The position numbers and the translations under genes were made by a program. This document shows positions 11,174 to 14,976 of a stretch of 14,976 bases of DNA, in pieces. The DNA comes from JAJFUG01 sp964473155. Lineage in GTDB: Bacteria; Gemmatimonadota; Glassbacteria; GWA2-58-10. Numbering within the stretch: the first letter of the stretch is position 1; each line of letters opens with the position of its first letter. The notes below the pieces were generated by a model that was not told the origin of the DNA, did not search any database, and saw only the letters and a list, made by a program, of their open reading frames with translations. The stretch lies in assembly GCA_964473155.1 (NCBI GenBank), contig CAYYNT010000082.1:1-14976 (forward strand), read 5' to 3'.

Positions 11174-13087
11174 TCAGGGCTTTCCCATCCGGCTGACAGC
11201 ATAATCATCTTTCTTCAGAAACTGGAACTGGACGCCCTCAGCGGTAATAACAATCCTGTCGTCCTTGGAGTCGGATGAAACGGCCACATCCCGCTGCATC
11301 GGCTTACCGTCCCCGGTGCGCAGGGAATGCACCATGGTCAGGCTTCTCCCGCCAGCGCTGTAGCGATAGCTTACCCTATGAGTGTTGACCTCGGTGGCCG
11401 TCACCTCAAGAGCGGCCGTGCCTCCGGTTCCGTCTGCGGTAAGATCGCTGCATGTCAGCCAGCTTGTGCTGTCCGAGGCGGTGACTGAGCGGCCAAGACG
11501 TTCAGGCTCGACCGGAAGCTGCAGCAGCCACTGCACTTCTGGAAGGGTTTTCCCGGGCAATGCGGTCAATTGGTCCACAACCAAGATCCTGTCCGGCCGG
11601 ATGAACAGCAGTTGACGGACACACGAGGCTACCAGGCTGTCCGGGTAGCTCTGCGCATACTGGCAGGATACCGAGGCCCAATCCCCGGCTTCGGTATAGG
11701 ACAGGATGTCACCGGTTTCCAGCAGGTTGCCTCCCGTGCGGTTATCCTCAAACTCCTCCAAGGTCCTGAACCATTGGCCGCGGCAGCGTCGCTGGTTCTG
11801 GCCGCCGATAAGCAAAGTGTTATGCACTTCTGTCGGCTGCTGGGGGCCGGCAACTTTCCTGTACACGGGTGGATCAACCGCCAGCAGGCCCTGACGGTAG
11901 ATCATGAATCCGCCCTGGTCATAGTGATGGTGGTCGCCGTAATGGTCCTGGCAGCCCAGCGAGACAACCGTGGCATCCTCACTCCAGCCGCTACGGGCGA
12001 TGAAATGACCGGCCTGCTTTCCTCCGGCAAGGAAGCTCAGCGGCGGTGATTCAGGTTCCATTTCCAGCCTGCGGGTGTAGAGCATGTAAAATATGCCGGT
12101 TGAGCCGTAGAAACGCTCCGCGCCCCGCTTGCCGGCCAGCCAGCGGCTCCAGTGCTTCCCTGTTCTCGATTTGAATGCCCATGTCAGGGCATCCGTTATC
12201 CCGGCGAATTGAATGGTGACTCCGCCGTTGGGACCGCTCTGCAGGTCGCCCCAGGGGATGAAACGCATGTCCGGCAGCACGCTGTGTATCATGTTTTCAA
12301 AATGACGCCGCATCCAGCCGCCCTGCTCCCGCTCGATCAGACCGGTGATGTCTGTCTCACTGGCGCTCTGGGCGGTCAGAAGATTGAGCATGCCCGGTGT
12401 GAAAACATAATAGGCCCAGTAACCCAGCGGCTCGCTGGGCAGGCCATCCAGGTAACGCCAGGCCGGATACAATCCCTCATTAAAACGCCGTCGAAGCTGC
12501 TCGTAAAGGTCATTCGACTCCTGGTCCTCTCCCGCAACGGCCATGGCCCAGATCATTGCTCCGCCGCCGGACATCCAGACGTAGTTGTGGAAGATATGGT
12601 CGTTCGTATTTTTCAGGCCCTGCAGGGCCACTCTCAGGATTTTTGTACGCAGCTCAGCTCTGATCTCTGGCGTAAAGCCCCGGTAATTATAGAGCCAGTC
12701 ATAGGCCAGGCCGAAATCGGTCAGGCGGGAATGGATATGGAAAGTGTCGTATTCATCCGGGACTTCGTAGCGGAGCATGATCGCAATGGCGCTGTCAGCC
12801 AGGGCGGGTTCGCCGTTCAGCAGCCAGGCCATGGCTTTTGCCGAGGCGGAGTGCCTCTGCTGTGTCAGACGATCTAATATCAGGCCATACTCCTCATCTT
12901 TCGCTCCGGACCGAAGCTCATCCAGAGAGATTGCATAAGGAGTTGCGGCAGGGCGCAGAAGTAACCTCGGGCGATCGGTTTTCATCTGCACAAGAGGAGG
13001 AATCAGCTCATCAGCACATAGACGGAGCGGCAATAACAAAATCATCAGCATCAGGCAGGTCAATGTCTCCAGCTTTCTGATCCTCAT
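11174..13087 (-). CDS. Secreted heparinase II/III-like polysaccharide lyase
   Basis: This 637-residue protein has a signal peptide (LTCLMLMILLLPLRLCA, to about 25). A toroid domain follows (about 60-340) with HNYVWMSGGGAMIWAMAVAG (167-186), YDWLYNYRGFTPEIRAEL (129-146) and PLGYWAYYVFTPGML (220-234). The heparinase II/III beta-sandwich follows, with its hallmark HYGDHHHYDQGGFMIYRQG (382-400) and HNTLLIGG (422-429). These match the Hepar_II_III family (PL12/PL15/PL17/PL21-type enzymes), which eliminate at uronic-acid residues in heparin-, alginate- or ulvan-type polymers; the histidine-rich motif includes a usual metal site. Length is normal for the family, and nothing is truncated. Substrate cannot be fixed. 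It lies 104 bp upstream of the RraA-like gene on the same strand, and 209 bp separate it from the oxidoreductase before it. Confidence 0.88.
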   Translation of the reverse strand: MRIRKLETLTCLMLMILLLPLRLCADELIPPLVQMKTDRPRLLLRPAATPYAISLDELRSGAKDEEYGLILDRLTQQRHSASAKAMAWLLNGEPALADSAIAIMLRYEVPDEYDTFHIHSRLTDFGLAYDWLYNYRGFTPEIRAELRTKILRVALQGLKNTNDHIFHNYVWMSGGGAMIWAMAVAGEDQESNDLYEQLRRRFNEGLYPAWRYLDGLPSEPLGYWAYYVFTPGMLNLLTAQSASETDITGLIEREQGGWMRRHFENMIHSVLPDMRFIPWGDLQSGPNGGVTIQFAGITDALTWAFKSRTGKHWSRWLAGKRGAERFYGSTGIFYMLYTRRLEMEPESPPLSFLAGGKQAGHFIARSGWSEDATVVSLGCQDHYGDHHHYDQGGFMIYRQGLLAVDPPVYRKVAGPQQPTEVHNTLLIGGQNQRRCRGQWFRTLEEFEDNRTGGNLLETGDILSYTEAGDWASVSCQYAQSYPDSLVASCVRQLLFIRPDRILVVDQLTALPGKTLPEVQWLLQLPVEPERLGRSVTASDSTSWLTCSDLTADGTGGTAALEVTATEVNTHRVSYRYSAGGRSLTMVHSLRTGDGKPMQRDVAVSSDSKDDRIVITAEGVQFQFLKKDDYAVSRMGKP

Positions 13088-13296
13088 TATGTTTACTCCT
13101 CTTCAAATACATATTCCTTGAGCTTCGGAGTCCGGTCTTTCCCGGTCAAGATGTGCCATGAGATAACTTACAGATCCATGCAGAAACTGGGACTGACGAT
13201 AACTTTCAAGCTTGCTGCACACTATCGGTTTAAATGTGCGCTTCGAAAACGGTCCTGACGGTTACGGTTGCATAGAATCATTACGGTCACTCGCTG
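13088..13296. other. Intergenic gap between oxidoreductase and lyase genes
   Basis: No gene, strong promoter or terminator is visible in these 209 bases. The motif ACGGT recurs around 13247-13295. A promoter for the lyase gene is expected here, but I found no convincing -35/-10 pair. Confidence 0.3.
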
Positions 13297-14307
13297 TCAT
13301 TTGCCGTCTGATGTGTCCACTTCAATAATCAATCCCTCCCGGCTGCTGCGGTAGGCGGCCTCGATGACCAGGTTTGTAAGTCTGCCGGTTCTGCCTGTTA
13401 CTTTTGGCGGGCGCTTCTCCATAATAGCCTGCCCGAAATCCTCGATCAGGGGAAGGTGGAGGTTGGGATGAGGAGGCAGTTGTTTAGTTTCAATGCGGCC
13501 TTCTGAGGTTATCTGCATGACGCTCTTGTTTAAAATCTCGATCGCCACTTTCCCCCTGCTTCCGAATATCTCGAGTTCATCGCCGGCCGGACCGATAGTG
13601 TGATAAGCGCCCACAAGACTCTGCGCCCCGGAAGCGTGGCGCAGAGTCACCAGTGCGCTGTCCTCCACCTCCCGGTCGAATAAAATCTTATCGGTAAATG
13701 CGCTCACATGTGTAACCGGGCCCAGGATATCCAGCAGGATGTCGATCCGGTGGCTGCCGAAATCCATCAGCGGACCACCGCCGCCACCGGCCCAGGTCAG
13801 ACGCCACTTGAACGGATGGTCAGCCGGGTAGTCCCAGTATTCTGACGCCATAACACGGCCAAGTACAGGTTGACCGATCGCTTTTTGCTCCAGCAGGCGT
13901 TTGATTTCTATTACCGCGGGATAAAACCTTCGGTAGTAAGCCACGCCCAACAGCACTCCGGCCCGGTCGCAGGCTTCGATCATTCTGTCGCACTCCCGGG
14001 TATTGAGCGCCATCGGCTTTTCGCACAGCACGTGCTTTCCCGCCGCCGCCGCCATAAGAGTATGGGGAAGATGCAGGTCTACCGGGGTGGCCAGGTAAAC
14101 CGCGTTGACTTCCGGATCATCGATAACTTCCTGCGCGGTGGCATAAGCTCTCCCGGCGCCGAATCGCCGGGCGAATTCCGCAGCCCGCGAACTGTCATTG
14201 CGTGCGACAGCCATGATAGAGTGACCATCGAGATCACGCATGGCGGGGGCCACACGCTTACTGGCTATATCTCCACAGCCGATCAACCCCCATCGGATTG
14301 CCATCAT
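13297..14307 (-). CDS. Gfo/Idh/MocA-family NAD(P)-dependent oxidoreductase
   Basis: This 336-residue cytoplasmic dehydrogenase acts on a sugar, sugar acid or cyclitol. The N-terminal Rossmann fold has GLIGCGDIA (7-15) and VYLATPVDLHLPHTLMAAAA (70-89), with the family's catalytic lysine motif CEKPMALN (95-102). The C-terminal half carries GGGGPLMDFGSHRIDILLDI (176-195), where D182 and H186 are the usual substrate and acid-base residues. I chose the ATG at 14307 because AGGGAG lies 8 bases upstream and the Rossmann strand begins at once; the frame can be extended to 14370, but that overlaps the HD gene. Only 16 bases separate it from the HD gene, so they share a transcript. Its likely role is redox conversion of a breakdown product from the lyases downstream; substrate is unknown. 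Confidence 0.9.
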   Translation of the reverse strand: MMAIRWGLIGCGDIASKRVAPAMRDLDGHSIMAVARNDSSRAAEFARRFGAGRAYATAQEVIDDPEVNAVYLATPVDLHLPHTLMAAAAGKHVLCEKPMALNTRECDRMIEACDRAGVLLGVAYYRRFYPAVIEIKRLLEQKAIGQPVLGRVMASEYWDYPADHPFKWRLTWAGGGGGPLMDFGSHRIDILLDILGPVTHVSAFTDKILFDREVEDSALVTLRHASGAQSLVGAYHTIGPAGDELEIFGSRGKVAIEILNKSVMQITSEGRIETKQLPPHPNLHLPLIEDFGQAIMEKRPPKVTGRTGRLTNLVIEAAYRSSREGLIIEVDTSDGK

Positions 14308-14323
14308 CGGATTCACTCCCTGC

Positions 14324-14854
14324 TCAGCGTCGGTATGTTTTCTTCTCGAATGGAGATTTCTGGATGACATCCTGTTTCATTGCCATACCATAAATGCTTG
14401 CAATCCGTTTGGCAATATCCGTCGAGAGCAGTTCCGGCATGATCTTGCAGCGCAGGCGGCTCAATTCCCGCCTGTCCGCGTCCCACACGCTCCCTGTAAG
14501 GCGATCCGTGGTGGTCAGTCCATCCGCGTGATGCCTGATGCATTCGCAAATCCTGCCGGAGTCCAACTGCGGATAGAAACGCTCGACAATTCTTTTAGCC
14601 AGAGCCGCTGAGTCGTGAGCGTGCCGGTTTCCACCGCCATCATCGGTCCGGGCGCAGTCATGGAGAAATCCGGCAAGCACTGCGGCCCCGGTATCTTCCC
14701 CATAAATTCCCGCGATCCTGCCCGCTACGAATGCCACGCGTCGCAGGTGCGGTATGCCGTGAAGATCAAGGTTGTGACAAGTACAATATGGCTTGCAGCA
14801 GGTTTCCACCTTCTGCATCAGTGAAGATACCTCAAATTTATTCAATGCTATCAT
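14324..14854 (-). CDS. HD-domain metal-dependent phosphohydrolase
   Basis: This 176-residue protein has an HD-superfamily core. The first histidine is in IPHLRRV (H36), the HD pair in GFLHDCART (H65-D66), further histidines in NRHAHDSAALAKRI (78, 80) and CIRHHADG (108-109), and the last aspartate in SVWDADRRELSRL (D125 or D127). All metal ligands seem present, so it should be active, probably as a small phosphomonoesterase or nucleotide hydrolase like YqeK-type proteins; the substrate is unknown. A cysteine-rich segment CCKPYCTC (19-26) precedes the core and is unusual. The ATG at 14854 has no clear ribosome binding site, but it overlaps the upstream stop in an ATGA (14851-14854), which supports translational coupling. 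It is followed after 16 bases by the oxidoreductase. Confidence 0.82.
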   Translation of the reverse strand: MIALNKFEVSSLMQKVETCCKPYCTCHNLDLHGIPHLRRVAFVAGRIAGIYGEDTGAAVLAGFLHDCARTDDGGGNRHAHDSAALAKRIVERFYPQLDSGRICECIRHHADGLTTTDRLTGSVWDADRRELSRLRCKIMPELLSTDIAKRIASIYGMAMKQDVIQKSPFEKKTYRR

Positions 14855-14976
14855 TCTGACAGGGGATCATAACTGTCCGGGTAAAAACTGTATAACACGA
14901 GCTGATTATTGGCCTGCCATTCAATCAGAGAGAACAAGTTTTTCAGGACAGGGATTTCATGTCCTTTTCCGTCTTG
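14851..14976 (-). CDS. C-terminal tail of an unknown protein, cut by window edge
   Basis: The last 41 residues of a leftward frame are visible, ending with TGA at 14851-14853. They include GHEIPVLKNLFSLIEWQANN and QLVLYSFYPDSYDPLSE. The stop overlaps the ATG of the HD gene (ATGA), which supports both as real coupled genes. The fragment is too short to name a family. Confidence 0.6.
   Translation of the reverse strand, partial: QDGKGHEIPVLKNLFSLIEWQANNQLVLYSFYPDSYDPLSE

Noticed and set aside
12152..12877. Rightward 241-codon frame inside the heparinase-like gene
   Set aside because: Antisense shadow of a gene with clear family motifs; no domain of its own.

Overview
The window joins the right-hand part of a small integrated mobile element (about 1-7812) to resident chromosome (about 7813-14976). 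The host cannot be named from the sequence. The chromosomal genes (secreted heparinase-type lyases, a secreted RraA-like protein, a Gfo/Idh/MocA oxidoreductase) fit an environmental polysaccharide-degrading Gram-negative bacterium, perhaps of the FCB/PVC groups or a related uncultured phylum; this is a low-confidence inference.

Element, left arm (1-2727, leftward). A strong promoter at 2699-2727 appears to drive an excisionase-type HTH protein, a RepA-like P-loop ATPase with a C-terminal winged helix, two further AlpA/excisionase-type HTH proteins and a tyrosine integrase that runs off the left edge. A palindrome-rich 190-bp gap between the ATPase and the AlpA-like genes is a candidate replication origin. 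The divergent gene at 2839 encodes a double-HTH, cI/Stl-like repressor, and an inverted repeat overlaps the -10 of the leftward promoter, so 2640-2838 looks like a lysogeny/induction switch.

Element, middle and right arm (2839-7812). After the repressor comes a structured non-coding stretch with an attC-like hairpin. Two tandem promoters and a roughly 300-nt structured leader (with a G-quadruplex-type hairpin) then precede two tiny membrane proteins and a YkgJ-type cysteine-cluster protein. A convergent HTH protein resembling small terminase subunits follows, then a very small ORF and two AT-rich unknown genes. The element ends in the 3' half of a tRNA-Val(GAC) gene, which keeps the tRNA's own terminator on the chromosomal side. 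Just inside this end lie four 11-bp and three 10-bp tandem repeats in helical phase, which look like integrase or excisionase arm sites. Content, size (about 8-9 kb inferred) and layout resemble a phage-inducible chromosomal island (phage satellite) with cargo.

Chromosome (7813-14976). All genes read leftward. In transcription order they are: the tail of an unknown gene, an HD-domain phosphohydrolase (ATGA overlap), a Gfo/Idh/MocA oxidoreductase, a heparinase II/III-like lyase, an RraA-like protein with a signal peptide, and a second secreted protein with toroid-like sequence. Together they suggest extracytoplasmic breakdown of a uronate-containing polysaccharide followed by sugar oxidation. 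The substrate cannot be read from sequence.
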